This document shows positions 9,662 to 17,812 of a stretch of DNA of 64,000 bases, piece by piece. A model generated the notes under the pieces. The model was not told the DNA's origin. It made no database searches and saw nothing but the letters and a program-made list of their open reading frames with translations. Position numbers and translations under genes: made by a program. Within the stretch, counting starts at the first letter, position 1, and each line of letters opens with the position of its first letter. Source of the DNA: Hahella sp. HNIBRBA332. GTDB taxonomy: Bacteria; Pseudomonadota; Gammaproteobacteria; Pseudomonadales; Oleiphilaceae. The stretch covers positions 6,656,501-6,720,500 of the forward strand of contig NZ_CP132203.1 of the NCBI RefSeq assembly GCF_030719035.1, given 5' to 3'.

Positions 9662-10067
9662 GGAAGATAAACATGGCGGCTCAGGTATACTTGCGGTCGG
9701 CCTGATTCTGATGGGGGTGTCGGTGGCCATGGGCGCCGTCGGAGCGCATTTGGTCGCGCATTATCACCCTGAGGCGATGGGCAGTTTTGAAACCGCCGTG
9801 CGCTACCACTCTTTGCATGCAATGGGGCTTATCATCCTGGCGCTGTCGCGGGGATTTTGGTCGCGCAAGGCTTATGGTATTGTGGCGGCCTTTTTCGCCG
9901 CAGGGCTTGTTTTGTTCTGCGGCGGATTGTACGCCAAGACTTTATTGCAGTTCAGTTTTCCCAATGGATTCATACCCACCGGAGGCATGGCTTTCATTCT
10001 GGGGTGGCTACTTTGGGGAGCTGAAGCGATACGCCTGAGATGGGGCAGGCGTGAGCGGGCGTTATAA
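9654..10067 (+). CDS. DUF423 family inner-membrane protein (YgdD-like)
   Basis: A 137-residue protein with four hydrophobic segments: about residues 12-35 (LILMGVSVAMGAVGAH), 50-68, 75-95 and 105-125. The pattern GAVGAHLVAHYHPEAM, then YHSLHAMGLI and FPNGFIPTGGMAFILGWL, marks the DUF423 family, whose function is unknown. The start overlaps the end of apaH, so it is translated from the same message. The N-terminal MREEDKHGG is hydrophilic and probably cytoplasmic. Confidence 0.85.
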   Translation: MREEDKHGGSGILAVGLILMGVSVAMGAVGAHLVAHYHPEAMGSFETAVRYHSLHAMGLIILALSRGFWSRKAYGIVAAFFAAGLVLFCGGLYAKTLLQFSFPNGFIPTGGMAFILGWLLWGAEAIRLRWGRRERAL

Positions 10068-10141
10068 GGGAACCAACGCACCGCGCTATCTAGATCCGTA
10101 GTTTGGTTGTGTTGTTTTTGACCAAGGAGAACCTGGGAAAA

Positions 10142-10729
10142 ATGAGTAAAGATCGGAACAATCGTAAAGAACAAATTCTGCAATGCCTCGCGCAGATGCT
10201 GCAGGACGAGCCGGGGGAGCGTATTACCACGGCCAAGCTGGCGAAAACGGTCGGCGTTTCGGAAGCCGCCTTGTATCGGCACTTCCCCAGCAAAGGGAGG
10301 ATGTTTGAAGGATTGTTTGAGTTTATTGAAGAGAGCATTTTTTCCCGCATCAAGCTGATCCGTTCTGAGGAGATCAGCACCGCCCAGAAAATTAATAAAT
10401 CCGTATTGTTGTGCCTGACCTTCGCACAGCGCAATCCCGGCATGTGCCGTCTATTGCTCGGCGATGCGCTGCAAGGAGAAAAAGATAAATTGCGCGCTCG
10501 CGCAGCCTCTTTCTTCGAGCGTTTAGAAACCGAGTTTCGCAGTATGCTGCGGGATGGAGACGTGTTGCATGGCCAGCGCACTCAGCTGACTCAGTTAGAC
10601 AGCGCGCAACTCTTTCTGAGCCTTATCGAAGGGAACATGCATCGTTTCATCCGTTCCGGCTTCCGCATTGATCCTCTGCAAGGCTGGGATGAGCACTGGG
10701 GTTTTATCTCCCAACACCTGTTCGTTTGA
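10142..10729 (+). CDS. slmA: Nucleoid occlusion factor SlmA (TetR family)
   Basis: A 195-residue TetR-fold DNA-binding protein. The helix-turn-helix lies at about residues 28-60 (ITTAKLAKTVGVSEAALYRH followed by FPSKGRMFEGL), a near-canonical SlmA sequence. The C-terminal dimerisation half contains RNPGMCRLLLGDAL and FLSLIEGNMHRFIRSGF. SlmA binds chromosomal sites and FtsZ, blocking division over the nucleoid. The ATG at 10142 is preferred to an upstream in-frame start at 10103, because it gives the usual length and follows an AAGGAGAACCTGGG stretch. Confidence 0.93.
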   Translation: MSKDRNNRKEQILQCLAQMLQDEPGERITTAKLAKTVGVSEAALYRHFPSKGRMFEGLFEFIEESIFSRIKLIRSEEISTAQKINKSVLLCLTFAQRNPGMCRLLLGDALQGEKDKLRARAASFFERLETEFRSMLRDGDVLHGQRTQLTQLDSAQLFLSLIEGNMHRFIRSGFRIDPLQGWDEHWGFISQHLFV

Positions 10730-10782
10730 AAGCAGCTATTCTTTTAACTATGTTAAAGTGAGCCCGAAGCGCTCCTATTGTT

Positions 10783-10799
10783 CGTTTGTAGTACAAACG
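10783..10799. promoter_or_regulatory. Perfect 17-bp palindrome upstream of solute-binding gene
   Basis: CGTTTGTA-G-TACAAACG is a perfect inverted repeat, 54 bp after slmA and about 110 bp before the next gene. Its symmetry and position suggest a dimeric regulator's operator. It does not match the known SlmA consensus (GTGAGTACTCAC). No T-run follows, so it is not a terminator. Confidence 0.35.
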
Positions 10800-10911
10800 G
10801 GTTATGGATTACTTTGGGCTGGACTGAGACTATTGTACAAGAATGTAATGGGCTGCGTGGTACACTCTCCCGCCATAAGTACAACCATATACAGGTTTTT
10901 GGAAATCGCCA

Positions 10912-11751
10912 GTGACGGGTATTTATCGATTGCACGCTGCATTATGCAGCGTGTTTGCTTTGTGGTTGGGATTCGCCGGACCGGCTATGGGAGCGGGAGC
11001 GCCTGCTGACGAGGGCAAAACGGTCCGCATCGCCACCGGAGAATGGCTGCCTTACGTCAGTGAGATTCAGCCGCACTGGGGCGCTTTGGGGCATATCATC
11101 ACGACCGCCTTTAACCGCGCGGGTTATCAGGTGAAGTTTCAGAACTTTCCCTGGGCGAGAGGATATCAGCTGGTCAAAGATGGCGTTTGGGATGCGACCA
11201 TGCCTTACTATTGCTCACCGGACCGGGAACAGGAGTTCTATTGCAGCAATCCTCTGGTTAGTGGTGAGCAGGTATTCTTTCATCTGAAAGAAGTGCCTGT
11301 TCAGTGGGAACAGTTGTCTGATCTGAAAGGATATTCAATCGGCGCCACGCTGGGCTACTACTATGGCGAAGCCTTTGAAAAGGCGGAGAGTGGCGGCGAG
11401 CTAATGGTGAAACGCATCGCCAGTGACGAAAAAAACATGCAATTGTTGCTGATGGGGCGCATTAAGCTGTTTCCTCAGGATAAAGAAGTCGGTTACAGCA
11501 CCGTTCGTCACATGTATCCGCATCAAAAAGAGTTGCTGACCCACCATCCCCGGCCGATTCACACCAAAACCCTGCACCTTATTTTTCCCCGGGATAACCC
11601 CGCCAGCCCAGAGCTGTTGAAAGTCTTCAACGAACAGTTGGGCCAATTAAAGCGTCAAGGTATTTGGGATCAGTACATGCGCGCCATGCGTGAAGGGGAT
11701 TACGAGAAACCCGCTGGTGCGGCTGAGCCGCCAGCGGGCAAAGAACATTAA
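10912..11751 (+). CDS. Periplasmic solute-binding protein, family 3-like
   Basis: A 279-residue protein with a GTG start. An N-terminal signal peptide (RLHAALCSVFALWLGFAGP, cleavage near GAGA) is followed by VRIATGEWLPYVSE and NRAGYQVKFQNFPWARGYQL. These are typical of the type-II periplasmic binding fold of amino-acid ABC transporter binding proteins (SBP_bac_3). Later segments YSIGATLGYYYGEAF and MGRIKLFPQDKEVGY fit the second lobe. No permease or ATPase gene is adjacent, so it may be an orphan sensor or binding protein. The ligand cannot be told. A related orphan protein lies at 34564-35346. Confidence 0.75.
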   Translation: MTGIYRLHAALCSVFALWLGFAGPAMGAGAPADEGKTVRIATGEWLPYVSEIQPHWGALGHIITTAFNRAGYQVKFQNFPWARGYQLVKDGVWDATMPYYCSPDREQEFYCSNPLVSGEQVFFHLKEVPVQWEQLSDLKGYSIGATLGYYYGEAFEKAESGGELMVKRIASDEKNMQLLLMGRIKLFPQDKEVGYSTVRHMYPHQKELLTHHPRPIHTKTLHLIFPRDNPASPELLKVFNEQLGQLKRQGIWDQYMRAMREGDYEKPAGAAEPPAGKEH

Positions 11752-11760
11752 AGCAACGGA

Positions 11761-12570
11761 TTACAGGGTTTTTAGCAGAATGTCCGCCAAAGGCTGATAC
11801 AACGCCGGGCTGGCGATGAGCAAATCCTTGCTGTTTAGCTCCTCTGGCATACCCTCCGGCGCCGCCGTTAAATTGCTGCAGCTTGCTCCCGCTTCCTGGG
11901 CGATCAGGCGCGCGGCCGCGCAATCCCAGGGGCTGACGGTTTCGTAATAGGCGTCCAGGCGTCCCATCGCGACCCAGCAAATATCTAACGCCGCCGAGCC
12001 GATGCGCCGAATATCCTGGCATTCCATCATTACTGCCTGCAGCCGTTGAATCAGCTCCGGCAATCGGCTTTTATCGTAAGGGAAGCCGGTGGCGACAAGC
12101 GCTTGCCGCAAATTGGTCGCGCCGCTGACCTGGATCTGCTTGTGATTGCGCAGTGAATACTGCCCGCGCATGGCGTGAAAGGTTTCTTTCTGAAACGGGC
12201 AGTGCACCACGCCGATTTGCGCTTCGCCTCCTTCAAAATAGGCGATTGATACCGCCACCTGATAATGGCCGTGGGCGAAATTGACAGTGCCGTCGATGGG
12301 GTCGATTACCCATAGTGGGCCGTTGAGGTCGCCGACTTTGCCGATATCAGACATATTCTCTTCTGACAAAATCGCGTGATCTGGATAATTGGCGCGGATG
12401 CGCTTATGGATTAATTCGTCGACTTTCAGATCAACGGAAGTCACCAGCTCCTGATGATTTTTGAAGCTGGTTTCATATTCTGCGTTGCGCTGTTCTTTCT
12501 CCATTAACTCGCCGGCCTGCAACGCCAGATCCACTGCGAACGTTGAAATGTCGTGTAGGGAATGTGTCAT
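11761..12570 (-). CDS. Inositol monophosphatase family protein (SuhB/CysQ superfamily)
   Basis: A Mg-dependent phosphatase with the metal-site motifs LSEEN (Glu near residue 70), WVIDPIDGTVNFAHG and, near the C-terminus, SPWDCAAARLIAQEAGA. The ATG at 12570 is preferred: AAGGTGA lies 8 bases upstream, while the alternative GTG at 12582 lacks a ribosome site. It has 269 residues. It could dephosphorylate inositol phosphate, fructose-1,6-bisphosphate or PAP; the sequence does not decide. It has the same orientation as the prephenate dehydratase gene about 66 bp upstream and ends just after the convergent binding-protein gene. Confidence 0.85.
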   Translation of the reverse strand: MTHSLHDISTFAVDLALQAGELMEKEQRNAEYETSFKNHQELVTSVDLKVDELIHKRIRANYPDHAILSEENMSDIGKVGDLNGPLWVIDPIDGTVNFAHGHYQVAVSIAYFEGGEAQIGVVHCPFQKETFHAMRGQYSLRNHKQIQVSGATNLRQALVATGFPYDKSRLPELIQRLQAVMMECQDIRRIGSAALDICWVAMGRLDAYYETVSPWDCAAARLIAQEAGASCSNLTAAPEGMPEELNSKDLLIASPALYQPLADILLKTL

Positions 12571-12636
12571 GTGTTCAATCACCTTGATCAGAGTTACGGA
12601 AAGCCCGTCGCGCAGGCGAGCGCAGGGCCGGGAGCG

Positions 12637-13482
12637 TTAGTCGTGAAAGCTGCGGCTGGCGCGCATTGGGTGAGCCCGGTATGTGCCCAACATACGAATA
12701 TCTTCGGCGAAGAAGGTCAGCTCTTCCAAGGCCAGCTTCATGTTCGGCGAGTCGATATGCCCCTCAATGTCCACATGGAATTGGCTGGCGTTCAAGGTGC
12801 CGCCAGGCATATAACTTTCCAGTTTAACCAGATTGACGCCGTTGGTGGCGAACCCGCCTAAAGCTTTGTATAGCGCGGCGGGAATATTGCGCACCCGGAA
12901 GAGCAGGGAGGTGATGTACTTCACTCCAGGCTCCAGGGGAGGGAGTTTGTTCTCGTGAGACAGGATAATGAAGCGAGTGGTGTTGCCGCTTTTATCCTGG
13001 AAGTTTTCTCTCAGGATATTCAGTCCGTACAGGTCCGCCGCCAGGCGGGAGGCGATTGCGGCCTTGGACATGTCTCCGCTTTGGCTGACTTCCAGCGCGG
13101 CGCCGGCGGTATCCAACGTGGCGACTGGGTCCAGTTCCAGCTCGCGAATGTGATCGGCGCATTGCGCCAGCGCCTGTGGGTGTGAGCCGACGACGCGCAG
13201 ATCTTCCAGACGCGCGCCGGGAAGCGCCATGAGGCAATGGTTTACGGCTTCAAAGTGCTCTTCCTGAATATGCAGACTCATTTGCGGAATCAAGCGGTAA
13301 ATCTCCTCCACACGTCCTGCGGTGGAGTTTTCCAGAGGGATCATCGCCAGTTCAGCTTTGCCTTGCTCCACTTCTTCCATGGCGGCGCGAAACGAGCCGC
13401 AAGCCCGCGCTTCACGATCGGGAAATACTTGCTTACACGCCAGATGGGAGTAAGCGCCCTCATGACCTTGATAGACAATCAC
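12637..13482 (-). CDS. Prephenate dehydratase (monofunctional, ACT domain)
   Basis: It converts prephenate to phenylpyruvate in phenylalanine synthesis. I chose the GTG at 13482, with GAGG 6 bases upstream, giving 281 residues beginning MIVYQGHEGAYSHLACKQ; the 60 codons upstream in the open frame do not resemble the family. The dehydratase domain spans about residues 1-185, with ENSTAGRV and the catalytic SGNTTRFIIL. An ACT domain follows, but its Phe-binding motif reads KLESYMPGG instead of ESRP, a variant found in other proteobacterial enzymes. It lacks a chorismate mutase domain. It lies about 3 kb from DAHP synthase, so two aromatic-pathway genes share this neighbourhood. Confidence 0.9.
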   Translation of the reverse strand: MIVYQGHEGAYSHLACKQVFPDREARACGSFRAAMEEVEQGKAELAMIPLENSTAGRVEEIYRLIPQMSLHIQEEHFEAVNHCLMALPGARLEDLRVVGSHPQALAQCADHIRELELDPVATLDTAGAALEVSQSGDMSKAAIASRLAADLYGLNILRENFQDKSGNTTRFIILSHENKLPPLEPGVKYITSLLFRVRNIPAALYKALGGFATNGVNLVKLESYMPGGTLNASQFHVDIEGHIDSPNMKLALEELTFFAEDIRMLGTYRAHPMRASRSFHD

Positions 13483-13752
13483 CTTGAACCTCGTAACTAT
13501 TGTGCCGGACGAAAAGCGCGACGTTGCGTGCTCAGACTGACTCTGATAACAGGCTTTTGGCGTCGCCGGGCGCGTTGGCGCTTGGAAATAGAAAAGCATG
13601 TACTCTAAGGACTTCCCGCCCAGTTTTCTAATAATTTGTGGGTGAAGAGTCCGGGATAACATTAATTTTGTTGCTGGCGCCGCCGCTTAAGCGCTTAACC
13701 AACAATATTTTTTAGTATATTTAACAGAGAATCGGTTTGCGGAGGCAATGCC

Positions 13753-14487
13753 ATGAATAAAACGCCAGCGAGACCGAATACGCTGCCGGCCAGCAAACAG
13801 GCGATCCAGCACTTTCTGCAGAAGGTCAAAACGACGCCCTTGGCGCACTCTCCTGGGAGCGGCCGCCTCATATTCGCTGTTGACGCCACGATGAGTCGTC
13901 AGCGGCTTTGGGATCAGGCGAGTCAGCTGCAGGCGGAAATGTTTCTGAGCGCCGGTGATGTGAAAGGACTGCAGGTACAGTTTGTCTATTATCGAGGACT
14001 CAGGGAGTTTAATTGTTCGGATTGGGTGACTGACGCAAATGCCTTGGTGCGGGCGATGACCTCCGTATATTGTATGGCGGGCCAAACACAGATCGGCCGA
14101 GTGCTGGCGCACGGAAGGTCAGAGGCCTTGAAACGTAAGGTCCAGGCGTTGGTGTTTGTCGGCGACGCGTTAGAGGAAGACGCTTCCGGGTTATTGAGAC
14201 AAGCGGGGGAGCTTGGCATTATCGGCGCGCCGGTCTTTATGTTTCAGGAAGGCTATGATGCGGGCGTGGAAGCTGTGTATAAAGACATCGCCAGACTTTC
14301 CGGCGGCGCCTGGTGTCGATTTGACGAAGGCAGCGCCGAACAATTAAAGGAACTGCTCGGCGCCGTTGCCGAGTATGCGCGTGGCGGCCTGCCTGCGCTG
14401 GAAGCGTACAGTCGTAGAGGCGGTCCTCGCTTGCTGGAGCTAAGGCGACAACTTCCTGGGCCGAAGACAAATACCAAGACGCCCTGA
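13753..14487 (+). CDS. VWA-domain-like hypothetical protein
   Basis: A 244-residue protein with no signal peptide. GRLIFAVDATMSRQRLWDQA resembles the first strand and metal-site loop (DxTxSM) of von Willebrand A domains. VQALVFVGDALEEDASGLL and GIIGAPVFMFQEG fit later strands with a D..ED loop. The resemblance is good but the metal site is degenerate (DATMS). It starts at ATG 13753, has an upstream GCGGAGG, and lies 27 bp before the J-domain membrane protein gene, so the two are probably co-transcribed. Small VWA-like proteins paired with DnaJ-like membrane proteins recur in marine gammaproteobacteria; their role is not known to me. Confidence 0.65.
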   Translation: MNKTPARPNTLPASKQAIQHFLQKVKTTPLAHSPGSGRLIFAVDATMSRQRLWDQASQLQAEMFLSAGDVKGLQVQFVYYRGLREFNCSDWVTDANALVRAMTSVYCMAGQTQIGRVLAHGRSEALKRKVQALVFVGDALEEDASGLLRQAGELGIIGAPVFMFQEGYDAGVEAVYKDIARLSGGAWCRFDEGSAEQLKELLGAVAEYARGGLPALEAYSRRGGPRLLELRRQLPGPKTNTKTP

Positions 14488-14514
14488 CATGGCGGCGACA
14501 ATAAGGAAAGCGAA

Positions 14515-15267
14515 GTGCAACTGATATTGGGGTTCTTGCTGGCGTTAATTTTTTTCTGGTTGCTGCAGCATGTATTTCAGGCTCCGCCAGAAAAAAGAAA
14601 GAAAAATCTGACCTATCTCGCATTAGGCGTTGGCGGAGTCGTTATTCTATTGCTGGTAGTGACCGGCCGGTTGAATTTTATCGCTGCTTTGTTTGCGGCG
14701 CTCCTGTTGCTGTTCAAACGTCTTCCTTCCGTAATGCAGTGGTTGCCCCTACTGCGCAAACTTTTTAGCGCCGGTCGCGACGCAGTCGCGGGAAGCGGCG
14801 GGCAATCCAGCATCGAGACCAGCCTGCTGCGCATGACGCTGGATCACCGCAGCGGCAAGATGGATGGAGAAGTCCTGGCTGGCCCTTACTCTGGACAGAA
14901 CTTGCAAGTTATGGATGTGGCCAGTCTGGCGAACCTCTATCGCTCTGCGGTGAGAGACTATCAAGACTCCATTGAGATTCTGGAGACCTATTTTGAACGG
15001 GTCTATGGCGTGCATTGGCGAACTCAGTTCTCCGTGGACGATGTGGAAAACGCGCCAAATCATGATGAGGCCATGACGCTGGCTGACGCCAAAGATGTGC
15101 TTGGCCTGACGGACCATGAATTGAGTGAAGATGAGGTCGTGGAGGCGCATCGTCGTCTGATGCAGAAATTTCACCCCGATCGCGGCGGCAGTAATTATCT
15201 GGCGGCGAAAATCAACGAAGCCAAACGCATACTGCTGACCCATCTACGCAGCCAGGGATACCAATAA
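14515..15267 (+). CDS. Membrane-anchored J-domain (DnaJ-like) protein
   Basis: A 250-residue protein with a GTG start and AAGGA 7 bases upstream. Two to three hydrophobic segments fill residues 1-75. A soluble region follows, ending in a compact J domain: DAKDVLGLTDHELSEDEVVE, HRRLMQKFHPDRGGSNYLA and NEAKRILLTH. The HPD tripeptide needed to stimulate Hsp70 ATPase is intact. The C-terminal position and GGS loop resemble Pam18/TIM14-type J proteins. It probably recruits DnaK to the inner membrane; client unknown. It lies in an apparent operon with the VWA-like gene. Confidence 0.85.
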   Translation: MQLILGFLLALIFFWLLQHVFQAPPEKRKKNLTYLALGVGGVVILLLVVTGRLNFIAALFAALLLLFKRLPSVMQWLPLLRKLFSAGRDAVAGSGGQSSIETSLLRMTLDHRSGKMDGEVLAGPYSGQNLQVMDVASLANLYRSAVRDYQDSIEILETYFERVYGVHWRTQFSVDDVENAPNHDEAMTLADAKDVLGLTDHELSEDEVVEAHRRLMQKFHPDRGGSNYLAAKINEAKRILLTHLRSQGYQ

Positions 15268-15306
15268 ATTGAAATCAGTGGTCGATAACGGGTAAGGAGA
15301 GGGGAA

Positions 15307-15966
15307 ATGAAAAAAGATCTGACGTTGTACGAAACCCGTGTGGTCGGGGTATTGCTGGAAAAAGAAATCACTACGCCGGACCAATATCCGTTGTCGCTGA
15401 ATGCGCTGGTGAACGCCTGTAATCAGAAAAACAACCGCCATCCGGTGCTGGAACTGGATGAAGCGACTGTCCGGCAGACCCTGGAAGCGTTGCAGCGTAA
15501 GGATTTGGTTAAAGGCAGCAGTTATGGAAGCCGGGTGGAAAAGTACCATCATCGTTTTTGTAACACAGAGTTTGGCGAACTTAAGCTGGATGCGCAGCAA
15601 GTGGCGCTGGTATGTGAACTCCTATTACGAGGCGCTCAAACGCCAGGAGAGCTGCGCTCACGCGCTAGCAGAATGGCTGAGTTCTCCGATGTCCTTGCGG
15701 TGGAAGCGACGCTGAAACGGTTGCTTGAACACAAGCAGGGACCGTTGGTTGTGATGTTGCCGCGTGAGCCAGGCAAGAGAGAGTCGCGCTACATGCATAT
15801 GTTCAGCAGCGACATAGAACCGGTAGAAACGGCGGCGCCTTCTGACTCCGGCAGTATCTCCGCTTATAAGGCGAAAATAACGGATTTGGAAATGCGTCTG
15901 GAGGCGCTGCAGGAAGAAAACGAGGCATTGAAGAAAAAATTAAGACAGTTAGGGCAGGTGGTGTAG
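15307..15966 (+). CDS. yceH: YceH family protein (DUF480)
   Basis: A 219-residue conserved protein composed of tandem winged-helix domains. Signature segments are LYETRVVGVLLEKEITTPDQ, YPLSLNALVNACNQKNNRHP and LLLRGAQTPGELRSRASRM. A C-terminal coiled coil (about residues 180-215, KAKITDLEMRLEALQEENEA) follows. It is a probable DNA-binding or scaffold protein; the family role is not established. ATG at 15307 follows AAGGAGAGGGGAA. It is the last gene before the aromatic leader region. Confidence 0.88.
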   Translation: MKKDLTLYETRVVGVLLEKEITTPDQYPLSLNALVNACNQKNNRHPVLELDEATVRQTLEALQRKDLVKGSSYGSRVEKYHHRFCNTEFGELKLDAQQVALVCELLLRGAQTPGELRSRASRMAEFSDVLAVEATLKRLLEHKQGPLVVMLPREPGKRESRYMHMFSSDIEPVETAAPSDSGSISAYKAKITDLEMRLEALQEENEALKKKLRQLGQVV

Positions 15967-16057
15967 GGCGTCGAAAAGGGGGGAGGGTAATGACGTCGCC
16001 GATTTTTTTCCCGTTTGCAGTTGCTTTTTGTTAAAACCGCAGGTTAGTATTTAGTCC

Positions 16058-16177
16058 ATGAATACGCACAACGCTCTCAACATTTCCAAATCTTTCTCCA
16101 GCAATGCAGCGATTGCTGGCGTTCGTGCGTATTTTAGCGGTTGGCATTTTTGGTTTTATTTTTATAACCATCGTTAA
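16058..16177 (+). CDS. Aromatic-rich leader peptide of the DAHP synthase gene
   Basis: A 39-codon open frame starting ATG at 16058 and stopping TAA at 16175-16177. Its C-terminal part reads AYFSGWHFWFYFYNHR: of residues 25-36, nine are Tyr, Phe or Trp. Such clustering of the end-product amino acids, ahead of mutually exclusive hairpins and a terminator, is the hallmark of transcription attenuation, as in trpL and pheL. The mixed set (3 Tyr, 4 Phe, 2 Trp) suggests sensing of all three aromatic tRNAs. Weak points: no good ribosome-binding site precedes the ATG (only AGG, 14 bases away), and the best promoter match would put the transcript start almost at the ATG. The reading frame is seen; the function is inferred. 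Confidence 0.72.
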   Translation: MNTHNALNISKSFSSNAAIAGVRAYFSGWHFWFYFYNHR

Positions 16178-16203
16178 CGAGCCCCCGCATACATAGGTTT
16201 ACA

Positions 16204-16283
16204 GGAAGGCGCGTTTAACGAAGCTGCCTTCCGGAAGAACTCTCAAAGAAGCTCCGAAGGCAAACGTCTCCGGGGCTTTTTTT
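16204..16283 (+). terminator. Attenuator: alternative hairpins and rho-independent terminator
   Basis: Four segments can pair in competing ways. Segment 1 (GGAAGGC, 16204-16210) pairs perfectly with segment 2 (GCCTTCC, 16226-16232). Segment 2 can instead pair with segment 3 (CTCCGAAGGC, 16252-16261). Segment 3 (AAGCTCCG, 16249-16256) can pair with segment 4 (CGGGGCTT, 16271-16278), followed by a run of seven T (16277-16283). This is the 1:2, 2:3, 3:4 layout of an attenuator, with the terminator about 270 bp before the DAHP synthase ORF. Segment 1 lies 27 bases past the leader stop, so ribosome coupling may need an extra pairing; CGTTAA at 16172-16177 can pair with TTAACG at 16215-16220. Confidence 0.7.
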
Positions 16284-16555
16284 ATACCCTCGCGAGACTG
16301 GAAGCTGCGAATCAACAAAGTGTCGTTGGCAGTTGGATTGAAGCAAACAGGTAATCAACAGGGTAAGGTCATGACGGGTAATCAGTCGTATACTAATGAG
16401 GACAGGGAACCAGCGCCGGCGCTTCAACATAGTGATGTGTGCGGTCGCTTTCTGCCTAGATGGTGGTGTCAGTCTCGATTTAGTTATTGATTTTAAAACT
16501 GAATCACTAACTAACGAATCGAATGCAGACACAGAGTAATACCGGGAGAGAACCA

Positions 16556-17680
16556 ATGAACCAGGCAGCGACAGTCAAAGAATCCGGCGTAAAGTCGATG
16601 GGAATCAAGGCAAGAGCAGTTATCGACGAGACATTGAAACATATGGAGCCACCAATACAGCCGATGGGTGATATTCTGCCCTCCGCCAATCAACTTCGGC
16701 ACCGCTATCCCGTTAACGCGTACCTGGCCACACAGCTGGAGAGTGCGCGCACCGCCATCAATAATATTGTGCACGGCGATGACCCGCGTTTGTTGGTTGT
16801 TGTCGGGCCTTGCTCCGTACACGACACCGACGGCGTATTGGAGTACGGTCGCCGTTTGGCGGAGCTGAAGCCGCAATTGGACGACCGCATGCAAATCGTC
16901 ATGCGTGCATACGTGGAAAAGCCTCGCACTACCGTTGGCTGGAAAGGTCTGGTGTACGATCCTCTACTGGATGGATCTCACCATATGGCTTACGGCTTGG
17001 ACAAAGCCAGAAGACTGATGGTTGAACTGGCGCACCTCGGCCTGCCGTTGGCGACTGAGGCGCTGAGTCCGATTGTGTCGGATTACCTGCAGGACCTGGT
17101 GTCCTGGACAGCGATTGGCGCTCGCACCACTGAGAGTCAATTGCACAGAGAGATGGCCAGTGGCCTGACCTCCACAGTCGGATTCAAGAACGGAACGGAC
17201 GGCGGAGTGGAAGTGGCGATACAAGCCATGCAATCCAGCCGCTCTCCTCACTGTTACCCCACCTTGTCCACCTGCGGACGTCCCCAAATGCGCAAAACCC
17301 TCGGCAACCCCCACGTTCACTTAGTGCTGCGCGGTGGTAGAGGTAAACCCAACTACGATGAAGATAGCGTGAGAGAGTACAGCGAAGCGCTGGAAAAACA
17401 TGGCCTTCCCGTGCGTTTAATGGTGGATTGCAGTCACGATAACAGCCGGAAAGATTTTCGTAACCAGTCCAAAGTGTTGAATGAAGTGGCGCGTCAGCTG
17501 AAAACCGGCAGCTCCACAATCATGGGCGTTATGCTGGAAAGCTATCTGCAAGAAGGGACTCAGAAAGTACATCCTGACAGACCGCTGCAATATGGCGTCT
17601 CCATCACCGATGGTTGCATCGGTTGGGACGAAACGGAGCGTTTGCTAACGGAGCTGTACGAGCAGTTGCCAGCGAAATAA
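16556..17680 (+). CDS. 3-deoxy-7-phosphoheptulonate (DAHP) synthase, class I
   Basis: First enzyme of the shikimate pathway, condensing erythrose-4-phosphate and phosphoenolpyruvate. The ATG at 16556 has GGGAG 8 bases upstream and gives 374 residues; the frame is open to 16523. Family segments are LLVVVGPCSVHD, MRAYVEKPRTTVGWKG, ARTTESQLHREMASGL, GFKNGTDG, HVHLVLRGG, LMVDCSHDNSRK and ITDGCIGWDET. This is the AroF/G/H type with an N-terminal regulatory extension. Which aromatic amino acid inhibits it cannot be told. The upstream leader points to transcriptional control by aromatic aminoacyl-tRNA levels. Confidence 0.93.
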   Translation: MNQAATVKESGVKSMGIKARAVIDETLKHMEPPIQPMGDILPSANQLRHRYPVNAYLATQLESARTAINNIVHGDDPRLLVVVGPCSVHDTDGVLEYGRRLAELKPQLDDRMQIVMRAYVEKPRTTVGWKGLVYDPLLDGSHHMAYGLDKARRLMVELAHLGLPLATEALSPIVSDYLQDLVSWTAIGARTTESQLHREMASGLTSTVGFKNGTDGGVEVAIQAMQSSRSPHCYPTLSTCGRPQMRKTLGNPHVHLVLRGGRGKPNYDEDSVREYSEALEKHGLPVRLMVDCSHDNSRKDFRNQSKVLNEVARQLKTGSSTIMGVMLESYLQEGTQKVHPDRPLQYGVSITDGCIGWDETERLLTELYEQLPAK

Positions 17681-17707
17681 GAATCGTATTCAACGACTCT
17701 GTGTGCG

Positions 17708-17782
17708 CCTCGACTCTAGACTCAATAGAAAGAGTCGAGGTCAGAGAGGCGGGATTTCCCGCTCGCCTCTCTACGCTTTTTG
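17708..17782 (+). terminator. Double hairpin terminator after DAHP synthase
   Basis: Two adjacent perfect hairpins. CCTCGACTCT (17708-17717) pairs with AGAGTCGAGG (17731-17740). AGAGAGGCG (17743-17751) pairs with CGCCTCTCT (17764-17772), followed after ACGC by five T. The second is a plausible rho-independent terminator for the gene upstream. The next gene is convergent. Confidence 0.65.
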
Positions 17783-17812
17783 TAGCGGACTTTATGCAGT
17801 ATTAATGCGTTC

